DNA from: Succinivibrionaceae bacterium UBA3769
Lineage (GTDB): Bacteria; Pseudomonadota; Gammaproteobacteria; Enterobacterales; Succinivibrionaceae
Direction of reading: 5' to 3'
DNA length: 64,000 bases
Assembly (NCBI GenBank): GCA_002372325.1
Contig: DFFT01000009.1
Coordinates: 1 to 64,000, forward strand
The notes under the pieces are model-generated. The model was not told the DNA's origin. It did no database searches and saw nothing but the letters and a program-made list of their open reading frames with translations. Within the stretch, counting starts at the first letter, position 1. Each line of letters starts with the position of its first letter. Shown one piece after another: positions 32,549 to 41,506 of the stretch. Both the position numbers and the translations under genes were made by a program.

Positions 32549-33646
32549 ATGAAACTCTACCGACGGGAAAACTACCTCAGGAAAATGCGGTGATTTTTTC
32601 ATGATACCGGCATTATCAAGGTGATCACCGGAGTGCGCCGGTGCGGGAAGTCATGCCTGATGCAGACTATTGCCGAAGAACTACATCTTTCCGGGATTCC
32701 GGAAGAAAATATCATCTTCCTGAATCTGGACAAACGGGGATACCGCAGCATAAAAACCCCGGAAGCTCTGGATACGCTTATAGCAGCCAAATCTTCCGGA
32801 GCCGGCGTTAAGTATCTCTTCATTGACGAGGTGCAAAACGTTGCCGGGTTTGAAGAGGTCATCAACGGATTCCGGGAAGAGGAAGAGTACTCGATTTTCA
32901 TCACCGGTTCCGCTTCATGCCTATTGGGCGGTGAACTGGGCACCAAACTGACCGGACGCTATCTGGAGTTTGAGCTCTTCACCTTAAGCTTTGCGGAGTA
33001 TCTGGAAATGAAAGCCTTTCTGGGTAAAACGGCAGAGCCGGATCTCACCAGGGAGTTTGATTCCTACATTTCCGAAGGCGGCTTCCCAAAAGCTCTGGAG
33101 TATGAAGGATCTGACAAGGAGAGCTACATACGCGGCATCATAACGGAAATATTCCAAAAGGATATCCGCAGCCGGGCCAAAATCCGCAATGTGCCGTCAT
33201 TCGAAACGGCGCAGCGTTACATTATCAGCAATTTTGGCGTCACCATGAGCCTCACCGGCATTCTGCAGGATCTGAAGAAAAACGGCTGTCCGGTGCGACG
33301 GGAGACTCTGAAACGCTATCTCGCAATCCTGGAGGAGGCTAAAATTATTCACCCCTGCGCTCGCTTCGATCTGAAGTCCCGAAAATCAATAGCCGGAGAA
33401 CAAAAGTACTATCTTGCTGACCTGGGATTCTACTTCGCCATGAATACAGACAAACGCATCAATTACGGACCCGCTCTGGAAAACATCGTTTACGTTTATG
33501 CCAGATCAAAGGGCTATAACGTCAGCATCGGACGCATTGGGAAACTGGAATGCGATTTTATAATGTCCCGCGGCAATGCTGATTACGCCTATGCGCAGGT
33601 GGCCATGACCATTATGAATGACATCCGCACGGAAGAATCACTGTAA
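32549..33646 (+). pseudogene. disrupted AAA ATPase (AAA_14/DUF4143 family)
   Basis: Translation from ATG 32549 gives MKLYRRENYLRKMR, then an in-frame TGA at 32,591-32,593, after which the same frame continues as a normal family member (VITGVRRCGKSCLMQTI with Walker A, then LFIDEVQN with Walker B and FITGSAS). The DUF4143 C-terminal domain follows, with the RYLEFELFTLSFAEYL motif and the winged-helix region. The chain stops at TIMNDIRTEESL, short of the usual end, where other family members go on for about 40 residues. A GTG at 32,621 could restart translation, but Walker A would be almost at the N-terminus. So it carries a nonsense codon near the start and has lost its 3' end. Members act as orphan ATPases, sometimes in mobile or toxin-antitoxin-like contexts. 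Confidence 0.85.
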
Positions 33647-33885
33647 ATGAAGATAAAAATAATGAATGCACTTATCTTATTGAATTAAAGTATGCTGCAA
33701 AGACAGATGCCTCGGAATCAAGAATTCAGAGTCTGATAAAGGAAGCTTCGGATCAGGTTCTTAAATACAAGTCTGCTCTGGAGTTCAGGAACAGACAGGT
33801 CAAGGCATATTCCATGGTCTTTGCAGGATCAAATTGCGTACACTGCCAGTTGCAGAACCAGCAATCATTCCCGCAACACCTTTGA
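33643..33885 (+). pseudogene. 3' remnant of a DUF1703-type PD-(D/E)XK protein
   Basis: In another frame, directly at the truncated ATPase end, an open stretch reads VNEDKNNECTYLIELKYAAKT (the ExK of a PD-(D/E)XK nuclease fold), then SLIKEASDQVLKYK and QVKAYSMVFAGSNC, ending at TGA 33,883-33,885. This matches the C-terminal end of AAA-ATPase-like/DUF1703 proteins. No start codon or N-terminal domain remains. It is therefore a remnant fused by deletion to the neighbouring ATPase. The next 130 bp before the fic gene show no recognisable gene. Confidence 0.7.
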
Positions 33886-34014
33886 TTTCAAGGGCTTTCA
33901 GAGCCGGTTCTGTTTTGCCCGTGCCAGTACGATCTCAGCGTGTTCCGTGCGGAATCATATTGGAAAGGTAAACCAACCGAGGTACCTCGGAATCCTGTGG
34001 CTTTGCCGATCAAA

Positions 34015-35097
34015 TTATTTTTTCAGCCTGTATTTCTGATTCCTGCTATTAGGCTTATCAGGGATCGTCATTTCTATAACGCCGTGCCTTAGTGCCGGGT
34101 TCAGATAATTCTGTCTGAACGTTGGCCTGTGAGATAATCCCAGCCGTTTCATTATTCCCGCAGCGGAAAGGACATCTTTTCCTATAGCCTTTCGCAGCTT
34201 ATCAATCAAAGGATCTGTTTGTTCCTCCACCCCATTTCCGACAACAGCTGTATTTTGCAAAGTATCCAGAATCACCTGCAATAAAAATGCTGCAAAAGCG
34301 CTGCTGTCGGCATCGCTGTCCGATTTACCCAGAGCTTCATAATATTCGTTTTGCCGTGATCTTATAAGCTCTTCTACGGGCAGCCAGTAGAATATCTCAT
34401 TCCAATGGCCCAGCAGCAGGCTGTGCCACAGCCTTCCCATGCGCCCGTTTCCATCAGCAAACGGATGAATAAATTCAAACTCATAATGAAAGATGGCGCT
34501 TCTTATGAGGGGATGGATTTCAGATGTCTTGTACCAAGTGAATAAATCCTGCATCTGACCGGGAACCATATTTGCCGGCGGAGCCATGTGAACAAGATCT
34601 TTGCCGTTAAAAACTCCAACCCCGCCGCTTCGGAATCTGCCATTTTCAGAAATCAGTTCATTCATCATCGCTTTATGAGCCTTTAACAGATCATCAACAG
34701 AATAAGGATCTAAGGTCAGCATCATCTCATAAGCTGTGTAGGCATTTTTAACTTCCCTGATTTCCACAGGATTGCCGAGAATTCTCTTACCCTCAAGAAT
34801 AGCAGTAACCTGTTCTGACGAGAGAGAATTATGTTCAATGGCCAATGAGGAATAAATTGTTCTTATACGGTTCTCTTTTCTGAGATGAGGAGTAATGCTG
34901 CCTTTGGACAAAATTTTGATCTGCCCTAACTGCTCACTGATAGCAGCGGTCAAATTAATTATTTTGTCCGTCATGTGAAACGGCGGCTGGTACTTGCTCA
35001 CTTTTTGCTCCTCATACTGAGCCCTCTCCGGTATCAGGATATTTAGCGAATGGGCCGTTAACGATTGCGGCATTGATTTCTGATAATATCTCTTCAC
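34015..35097 (-). CDS. Fic-domain protein
   Basis: A 360-residue Fic (AMP-transferase-type) protein. The catalytic motif HPFADGNGRMGR (about residue 210) is complete, with the flap and core helices around it. An N-terminal helix carries SSLAIEHNSLS, which corresponds to the auto-inhibitory (S/T)xxxE(G/N) motif of class II Fic proteins, with His in place of the usual Gly/Asn. A winged-helix-like C-terminus (LSAAGIMKRLGLSHRPTFRQNYLNPALRHGVIEMTIPDKPNSRNQKYRL) suggests DNA binding or self-regulation. It is somewhat AT-rich compared with the core genes. It sits in the accessory island between the broken ATPase and the SNF2 helicase, with no cognate small antitoxin gene seen. Confidence 0.9.
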   Translation of the reverse strand: MKRYYQKSMPQSLTAHSLNILIPERAQYEEQKVSKYQPPFHMTDKIINLTAAISEQLGQIKILSKGSITPHLRKENRIRTIYSSLAIEHNSLSSEQVTAILEGKRILGNPVEIREVKNAYTAYEMMLTLDPYSVDDLLKAHKAMMNELISENGRFRSGGVGVFNGKDLVHMAPPANMVPGQMQDLFTWYKTSEIHPLIRSAIFHYEFEFIHPFADGNGRMGRLWHSLLLGHWNEIFYWLPVEELIRSRQNEYYEALGKSDSDADSSAFAAFLLQVILDTLQNTAVVGNGVEEQTDPLIDKLRKAIGKDVLSAAGIMKRLGLSHRPTFRQNYLNPALRHGVIEMTIPDKPNSRNQKYRLKK

Positions 35098-35177
35098 AGG
35101 ACAGTTTACCCTGCCATGTAAATTGATTATCCCTTGTTAATCAATGCTCTTTCCGAAAACGGCCGTCCCCCGTGATA

Positions 35178-38100
35178 TCAGAACCTGCGGTCTTTCTGAG
35201 CCTTCTCCTTCTCGGCTTCTTCTGTTGAGAAAGCGAAGATTTCCTCTATCTGACGGTTGGACAGATCTCCAATCCACTTTTCACCGACATTTATGGCAAT
35301 ATCTGCCAGATCCTTCTTGGATTTGATAATATCGTTGATCTTCTCCTCAAAGGTATTGGCGCAGATCAGCCGGTAGACCTGAACATTTTCCTTCTGTCCG
35401 ATGCGGTAAGCCCGGTCGGTTGCCTGATCCTCCACAGCCGGATTCCACCACAGATCATAGTGGATTACTGCTGATGCCGCCGTCAGTGTAAGTCCTGTTC
35501 CGGCAGCCTTCAAAGACAGAATCATGCATCTTTCATCGCGGCGATTCTGGAACTTGTCAACCATTGCGGCCCGTTCGGAAGCCGAGAGTCCTCCGTGAAT
35601 AAACTCGGGACGGAAACCGGTTCTCTCCTCGATCCATTTCTGCAGCAGATCTCCCATTACCTTGAACTGGGTGAATATCAGACATTTCTTGTTGTTCTCA
35701 AACATGTCGTCCAAAAGATCAAACAGCACCTCCATCTTCCCTGAATATCTGGCATCCTGATGCGAATCCTCCTGAGAATAATGAGCCGGAGCATTGCAGA
35801 TCATTTTGAGACTGCGGATCAGATTGAGCACCACCGAACTGCGCTGCAATGAATCAAGCTCCTCCATGACAAGCATGGAATGATTTACCTTCTCCTGATA
35901 GAGAGCCACCTGCTCCGGAGTAAGCGTACAGTACTTGTCGATCACTATCTTGTCCGGCAAATCGCTGATAATGGACTTGTCAGACTTGAGACGTCTCATG
36001 ATAAACGGAGCCGTTATCAGCTTGAAGCTCTTCACGGCAGCCGGATCCCTGGTACGCTCAATCGGGTTGGCAAATTCGCGTTTGAAGGCCTCCGCAGAAC
36101 CCAGAAGTCCCGGATTGGCAAAATCCATAATCGACCAGTACTCAAGAAGCCTGTTTTCAACCGGGGTGCCGGACATGGCAATCATGGAATCCGCCTTGAT
36201 GGAACGTACCACCTTGAAAATCTGCGACCGGGTGTTCTTGATATTCTGAGCCTCGTCAATAACGATAAGACGCAGCTTCAGCTTCTGAAAGAGCTTGTTT
36301 TCAGATCGGAGAACGCCGTAGGAAGTCAGCACGACATCGGCGGGCTTCGAAAGATCCCGTTCGGTATAGAAGGTATTGACCCTGAGCTCAGGAGCAAACT
36401 TGGCAAGCTCCTTGTCCCAGCTTACCAGAAGCGAAACCGGCACCGCCACCAGAACCTGCTTGTCCCGCAATTCTCCGTCATAGCGCAGCTTTTCTATGGC
36501 GGCAATGACCTGAACGGTCTTGCCCAGTCCCATATCGTCGGCCAGAATAGAACCCATCATGGTCCGCAGATTCTTGGTAAGCCAACTATACCCTCTGAGC
36601 TGGTATGGTCTGAGCTGCGCCTTAAAGGTGGGAGGAACCTCAATGCTCTTTTCAGAAAGAATATTCTGAAGGCAGTCCCGAAGCTCCTTTGTAATTGCCA
36701 CATTGTCTTCGCCGAAACGTCCGGTGAGCGCGGCGGCCATGAGCCGCTGCTTGCCGGGAGCCTGAGAGCCGCCGGCAAGCTTTTTGGCAATACGGGAAGT
36801 AAGAGCGGGGTCGACATAAACGAAAGACTCGCCGAATCTGACAACCTTACCCTCATGAAGCCGGAGATCCGCAAACTCCTCCGGGGAAATAGAGCGATCC
36901 CCCAGAGCAATACTCCAGTCGAAATCCAGAAGATCGGTAATCCCGGTGAACCCCGTGCCGTCGTCCCATCTGTCTCTCATGGACACTGTCATGGAAGACT
37001 TCGGATAAATGACCGACTTCAGAGCCTTCGGCACAATCAGTCTGACGCCAAGGATTTTCATAGCCGGAATGGTAGACTGGATGATAGGAGCCAGATCATC
37101 AAGAGCAATAATCCCCACTCCGCCCCGGTTTTCCAGAAGTTCGGTGAGGGGCGGACATACAGAACTCAGGCGGGCCACTGTTCTCAGACACTCAAAGCGG
37201 ATTTTCTGATACTCCCGGTTTTCAATAATCTCAGACAGCGGAATGAAGGTGTCCTCGGGAGTTCCCTGCTGATCCAGACGATTAAAGCCCATGGAAATCT
37301 GAATTCCGGCAGTATTGTCAAAAAGGCCCTTTCTATGGCCTTTTTTGGCTTCCGTCAGGTCTTCCTCATCAGCTTCCGGAGCAGTAACCACCTCCCCTCT
37401 GTCAGCCTGATAAACCGGAGATGATTCAAGGTCGATATCGGCATCCCCGTCGCTTTCGGTTTCGTAAACAGTTCTGGCTTCATTGATCACTTCCGCCAAG
37501 GCCGCGGCGGACTGATCCTCGAGAATAATAACCGGCTGCACCTTGAGATTCTGGAGATAAATCGGAGCAATCCAGGACTCCAGACGCTTCTTGACGCTCT
37601 CTCTGGCATGGAAGCCCTCCTCCAGATCCACCAGTTTGCCCAGGAATATGCTCTGACATTCCAGGGGAAGATCCTCGCTGGCATAATCATCATGGAGCTC
37701 GATAAATGCTTTGGTGATATAGCTCCCGAGATACATGCTCAGAATCATTTCGCCCAGAACATAGGGGTTCATGTTCTCGGGCCGGCGGGCCACGCTGATC
37801 ACGGTGTTGTCGATGGTCATAAAGAAACGCCCCACCGCCGTTACAATATCCCGCACCTCTTTCGACATCACCGCCGGAATCCAGCGCACGGCAAAGAAAT
37901 CATCCACCGGCTCATAAATCTGCGGTATCAGAGCGCCGCTCTTCACCAGCTTGGCGGCCAGAACCCAGGCATTGTACAAAGCCTCGATTTCGACCGGAGC
38001 AATTTCCAGAGCCTTCTGATTAATGGCTCCGGAAAACATTTCATAATAAGCCGCGCCGTCATATTTTTCCTTCCAGACGGCAAACGGATAAACCGAGGCC

Positions 38101-39008
38101 TCCCTGCCGCTGTTTTCCATGGAATAGGTTTTCCAGGAAAAACTCTCGTTAAGCCTGATCCGGCCCCAGGAATCAAAAGTCAGAATCGGTTTTTGGGTAT
38201 CGTAGGACGGCAGATCCCGATCCTCGTTATCCTTAAGCTGAGCATCTGCAAGCTTGGCGGCGCGCTGCATGCATTCCTTCATCACGTCCCGGAGATTGGC
38301 CTGTATGTAACCTGCAGGAGACGGCTTGAAAAGTCCCACTATGGAATCGGTAAGCTCCGGAACTTCCTTAAAGGTGGCCTTTCTGAACTCGTCCATGGAG
38401 CTTGGCTGAAGTCCGGAATTCCGGGAGGAAATTATTTCCGCCCAGGTGGGCATCTCGGATTCCTCTACCTGACCAATATTGACATCGCGCTTGGCAAGCT
38501 CGGCCACCAGATCCAGCCCCTTTAATTCAAAAATAACAAACGGGTTGGCGTCAATCACCTGACTGAATTTATAGATTACCGCTGCAATATGCTTGCAGGG
38601 CACTGCGGTATCCGGACAGGAGCATGATGCCTTAAGATCGCTCCACTTTTCGGGAAAAATGTTTATCCCCTGCTCCTGAGCCAGAGTGTCAATCTCCGGC
38701 GCCAGTTCCCGCGCCGACAGACGCGCCAGAATCACCGGGTTTTCGGCAATAGCATCCAGAAGACGCGTCTTTTCCTCCTCGGTGAATTTCGGGAGCCGGA
38801 TTTTTACAGAATAGAACGGATCATACTGACCTTCAACCCGGGCCTTGATCATGTTCTGATCCGGATCCAGGTTCGGAGAATTAACCCTTCCTTCATTAGC
38901 GTAGGCAAAGCCGCGGGGAATGCGGTTTTCGTAATCGATACCGGTAAGGGCATTAAGCCATCTTTCACCCCACCAAGTTGTGCCGTATTCATTTTTTGCA
39001 AGCGTCAT
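35178..39008 (-). CDS. SWIM/SNF2-family DNA translocase
   Basis: A 1276-residue SNF2-type ATPase. A SWIM zinc finger is near the N-terminus (CSCPDTAVPCKHIAAVIY, about 128-145). A long middle region of unknown fold follows (about 200-800, with acidic stretches near 530-560). The SNF2 motor has Walker A DDMGLGKT, the DEAQ box (IDEAQN), SGTPVENRL, then the helicase C domain with HGGLSASER, AAGTGLTLTAASAVIHYDLWWNP and QATDRAYRIGQ. It is a bacterial HepA/RapA-like remodeller; no methyltransferase or nuclease domain is fused. The neighbours (Fic, ATPase/TOPRIM pair) suggest a defence or mobile context, though stand-alone SWIM/SNF2 proteins also occur outside one. Confidence 0.9.
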   Translation of the reverse strand: MTLAKNEYGTTWWGERWLNALTGIDYENRIPRGFAYANEGRVNSPNLDPDQNMIKARVEGQYDPFYSVKIRLPKFTEEEKTRLLDAIAENPVILARLSARELAPEIDTLAQEQGINIFPEKWSDLKASCSCPDTAVPCKHIAAVIYKFSQVIDANPFVIFELKGLDLVAELAKRDVNIGQVEESEMPTWAEIISSRNSGLQPSSMDEFRKATFKEVPELTDSIVGLFKPSPAGYIQANLRDVMKECMQRAAKLADAQLKDNEDRDLPSYDTQKPILTFDSWGRIRLNESFSWKTYSMENSGREASVYPFAVWKEKYDGAAYYEMFSGAINQKALEIAPVEIEALYNAWVLAAKLVKSGALIPQIYEPVDDFFAVRWIPAVMSKEVRDIVTAVGRFFMTIDNTVISVARRPENMNPYVLGEMILSMYLGSYITKAFIELHDDYASEDLPLECQSIFLGKLVDLEEGFHARESVKKRLESWIAPIYLQNLKVQPVIILEDQSAAALAEVINEARTVYETESDGDADIDLESSPVYQADRGEVVTAPEADEEDLTEAKKGHRKGLFDNTAGIQISMGFNRLDQQGTPEDTFIPLSEIIENREYQKIRFECLRTVARLSSVCPPLTELLENRGGVGIIALDDLAPIIQSTIPAMKILGVRLIVPKALKSVIYPKSSMTVSMRDRWDDGTGFTGITDLLDFDWSIALGDRSISPEEFADLRLHEGKVVRFGESFVYVDPALTSRIAKKLAGGSQAPGKQRLMAAALTGRFGEDNVAITKELRDCLQNILSEKSIEVPPTFKAQLRPYQLRGYSWLTKNLRTMMGSILADDMGLGKTVQVIAAIEKLRYDGELRDKQVLVAVPVSLLVSWDKELAKFAPELRVNTFYTERDLSKPADVVLTSYGVLRSENKLFQKLKLRLIVIDEAQNIKNTRSQIFKVVRSIKADSMIAMSGTPVENRLLEYWSIMDFANPGLLGSAEAFKREFANPIERTRDPAAVKSFKLITAPFIMRRLKSDKSIISDLPDKIVIDKYCTLTPEQVALYQEKVNHSMLVMEELDSLQRSSVVLNLIRSLKMICNAPAHYSQEDSHQDARYSGKMEVLFDLLDDMFENNKKCLIFTQFKVMGDLLQKWIEERTGFRPEFIHGGLSASERAAMVDKFQNRRDERCMILSLKAAGTGLTLTAASAVIHYDLWWNPAVEDQATDRAYRIGQKENVQVYRLICANTFEEKINDIIKSKKDLADIAINVGEKWIGDLSNRQIEEIFAFSTEEAEKEKAQKDRRF

Positions 39009-39502
39009 TTTGTAAAAATTCCATAAACTCTCAAATCAGTATGATCCGTTCACATCCCTCGCAGCACCATGCCGCTATAACTTCGGGGGGCCAAAACTTC
39101 GGACGACCAAATACCAGTGAAAGCGCAAATATTGCGGGATGTGAAAGCAGGGACGGGTAATTTTATCCCATATTGAGACATCAAAAAAGGGGACTGTTCC
39201 CGAAATGAAATGAACACATTTTTCCGATGTTTTGCCTGGCAGCGCTTTTCCGGACTCTGGGGATTGAAAGAAAGGCATCAGTTCTAAAGTCGGCGCTATT
39301 GGCCTTTACAAAATTCCATGGCATTGCCTGCTCATGAATGAGTCTGGTACAAAAAGTGAAAACAGGCCATTTTGCGATAACACGAATAGTTAAAACAAAG
39401 GCTTCGCTCCTTTGATTTACTCCTTTAAATTTTATTCAAAACCGACTTTTTGCACCGCGCTCCTAAATGAATTTAGGGTAACTCAATGTAATCACTATCA
39501 TG
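39009..39502. other. intergenic stretch inside the accessory island
   Basis: Nothing coding is supported in these 494 bp. A terminator-like hairpin lies at 39,388-39,414 and a short repeat, ACTTCGG, occurs twice near 39,080-39,105. The stretch probably holds the SNF2 gene promoter and possibly decayed sequence. Confidence 0.45.
39388..39414 (-). terminator. terminator after the ATPase/TOPRIM pair
   Basis: On the minus strand CAAAGG-AGCGAAG-CCTTTG is followed by TTTTAAC. It lies about 90 bp after the TOPRIM gene stop. Confidence 0.6.
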
Positions 39503-40261
39503 CTAATAAACTTTCTTCAGCAACTCAAACTGTTCACACACCTGACAATTTTCCCATGGAACAGCTTTAACCAGAGAATCCAGAGTTCCAAAAGCTCTAT
39601 CAGGATAAATCACAGAGATCACAACTCCCAGTTTGGCCTTAATCTTCTCTCTTGTCTTTTGCAAATAACATTCTGATTCAAGCTCATCAATGAAGGTTCC
39701 TGACTGCTTAACAACCGATTCGTTATCCTTGCTCTGCTTTGCAATTTCATCAACAAGAAACGTTTCTAAAGTTCCAAAGCTATCCCGGGGGATCAGCAGA
39801 TATGCCATCTGTACTTTTACAGCGGTGGCAAAATCACTGTTAAATTCAACCATAGACCATTGATTGGCGGTCAGAGATTCAGAGAGTAACCGTTCACCCA
39901 AAACTGAACCGATGGCATTCTTAATTCCGCTTAATCTATCGTCGGCCGCTGATGCATCATCATAATCAGTCAGAACAATCACATTGTCGATTAAATGTTC
40001 TCTTGTTTCTCTGTCAAAGATGCGGGAAATTGCTTTAACAAAATTATCGCATCCTCTGACCTGCCAGATCCCCCTGTATTCATTTTGCGCATTCTCATAC
40101 CATGATATACTATTACCAGCAAACGCAAATGGGTTGTTCTTTTTAAAAAAGACTTTATTTGTTTCCGGACTAAGCGGGCTCCATAAGGCAACTTTTTCAA
40201 GATAATTGCCAAGCAGGCTTTGATCAGTTTTACCTTCACAAAGAATAATGCTCATACCCAT
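39503..40261 (-). CDS. TOPRIM-like (DUF3226/DUF4435-type) protein, partner of the AAA ATPase
   Basis: A 252-residue protein. The start at ATG 40261 follows GGAG and comes right after the ATPase stop. TOPRIM-type acidic motifs are visible: Glu in ILCEGKTDQSLL (residues 5-9) and the DxD-like VIVLTDYDDASA (about 115-125). It is AT-rich like its upstream partner. Pairs of an ABC-type AAA ATPase followed by a TOPRIM protein are known from OLD-family and PARIS (AriA/AriB) phage defence, where the TOPRIM partner is a nuclease released on infection. This pair fits that pattern in order and size, but assignment to PARIS is inference. Confidence 0.72.
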   Translation of the reverse strand: MGMSIILCEGKTDQSLLGNYLEKVALWSPLSPETNKVFFKKNNPFAFAGNSISWYENAQNEYRGIWQVRGCDNFVKAISRIFDRETREHLIDNVIVLTDYDDASAADDRLSGIKNAIGSVLGERLLSESLTANQWSMVEFNSDFATAVKVQMAYLLIPRDSFGTLETFLVDEIAKQSKDNESVVKQSGTFIDELESECYLQKTREKIKAKLGVVISVIYPDRAFGTLDSLVKAVPWENCQVCEQFELLKKVY

Positions 40262-40262
40262 A

Positions 40263-41369
40263 TTACCGCAACTCCAGATTATAATTTCCCCTGACCTCGA
40301 CAGCTTCACGTGCATTCATGGTTCGTGACGTAATTCCATCTACAGTATCTTTAAGAGTTATAACCCTTATTTTATCCATCTTATCATTTCGTTTATCATT
40401 GACCGCATCAAGAAATGCATCAACAAATTCAATGTTATGGGTTGTTACAAAAAGCTGAACCCCGTTCTTCAAAGCATAATCTACAAGATTTACCGAAAAC
40501 TCGGCCTGTGCCTTATAATGGAGGCCTGTATCAATTTCATCTATGCAGATTATTGAATTCTTATACAGTATCATTATACCTAATATATAAAACCATCTTT
40601 GAACACCGTCTCCGCATGCATATAACGGTAATACTTTATCACCACTCATTATTACCGAAACAGGTGCCGTAGAACCGTCAGGATATGGAATCATGTCAAA
40701 TCCCAAAATATCAGGAAACACCTTTTTTAACTCGTCAGTAAATTTCTGTAATTTTTGTTCTCTCTTAAGGGCCGAATAGATTTGCTGGTTATCTAATATT
40801 ATAGTATGCGACCATAAATCAATAAATTTCACCGGTCGATAGAATTTTGATGCAATTAGATTTGCAGGAATCGTAATATCAGTGATGACTGATTGTTCCC
40901 CTTGTGTAATCTGCCATTTAGCAATCAATTTTGTCTGATTGCTGTTCATTTGATTTGAGTTCACTGTCAGTTCTGAAGAAAGTAATGAATTTTGATTATT
41001 ATATTGATATGAAGAATTATATACTCCAAGCAAATCTGACGGCCAGATAGCGTGTTCAAAGCAAACCTGTTCTCCGTCAAACTGCCCTTCAAATGACATT
41101 TTCATCGGGACATTTTGAGCATCATTCACTGCAGATAGAAGTTCCTCCATGACCCAGAACGGTTGCTGAATGAAACCATATCTGCCTCTTGAAAGCGGGA
41201 TATTAACAAAAGAACCAGCATTGCAACCGCAACACCATACATAAACAGCTTCTAAAAATGAGGTCTTACCCACATTATTATCACCAAGCACAATATTGAT
41301 ATTTGCTAAATCAAAGACAGTAAAATCATTGTACTTTCTAAAACCTTTCACATTTAATTTTTCTAGCAT
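40263..41369 (-). CDS. AAA_15/21-type ATPase, OLD/PARIS-like
   Basis: A 368-residue ABC-like ATPase. ATG 41369 (MLEKLNVKGFRKYND) was chosen because the SMC/RecF-like N-terminal strand begins there. Walker A is GDNNVGKT (about 27-34), a signature-like segment is ACGDGVQRW, Walker B is SIICIDEID, and a switch His lies in FVTTHNIEF. The middle holds an insertion of about 150 residues rich in Asn and Gln (YNNQNS, NSNQMNSNQT). Base composition is markedly more AT-rich than rlmD or barA nearby, a sign of recent transfer. The TOPRIM gene follows two bases after its stop. Confidence 0.82.
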   Translation of the reverse strand: MLEKLNVKGFRKYNDFTVFDLANINIVLGDNNVGKTSFLEAVYVWCCGCNAGSFVNIPLSRGRYGFIQQPFWVMEELLSAVNDAQNVPMKMSFEGQFDGEQVCFEHAIWPSDLLGVYNSSYQYNNQNSLLSSELTVNSNQMNSNQTKLIAKWQITQGEQSVITDITIPANLIASKFYRPVKFIDLWSHTIILDNQQIYSALKREQKLQKFTDELKKVFPDILGFDMIPYPDGSTAPVSVIMSGDKVLPLYACGDGVQRWFYILGIMILYKNSIICIDEIDTGLHYKAQAEFSVNLVDYALKNGVQLFVTTHNIEFVDAFLDAVNDKRNDKMDKIRVITLKDTVDGITSRTMNAREAVEVRGNYNLELR

Positions 41370-41506
41370 AGTTAAACTCACCCTCTCAAGGTTCAATAAC
41401 CGGCTCCTGTCTATCCTGCGATCCCGGTTTGCCATTAACTTATCAGCCAAAAGCAGCTTTTTCAGCCATGCTAAAAAAAGCTCTGCCCTTTGATTTCAAG
41501 TTATTT

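Noticed and set aside
33886..34014. Short open stretches resembling a protein end (KALEIKGVAGMIAGSATGS) on the minus strand
   Set aside because: Interrupted by stops and not matched to any family I know; may be decayed sequence but cannot be supported as a gene.
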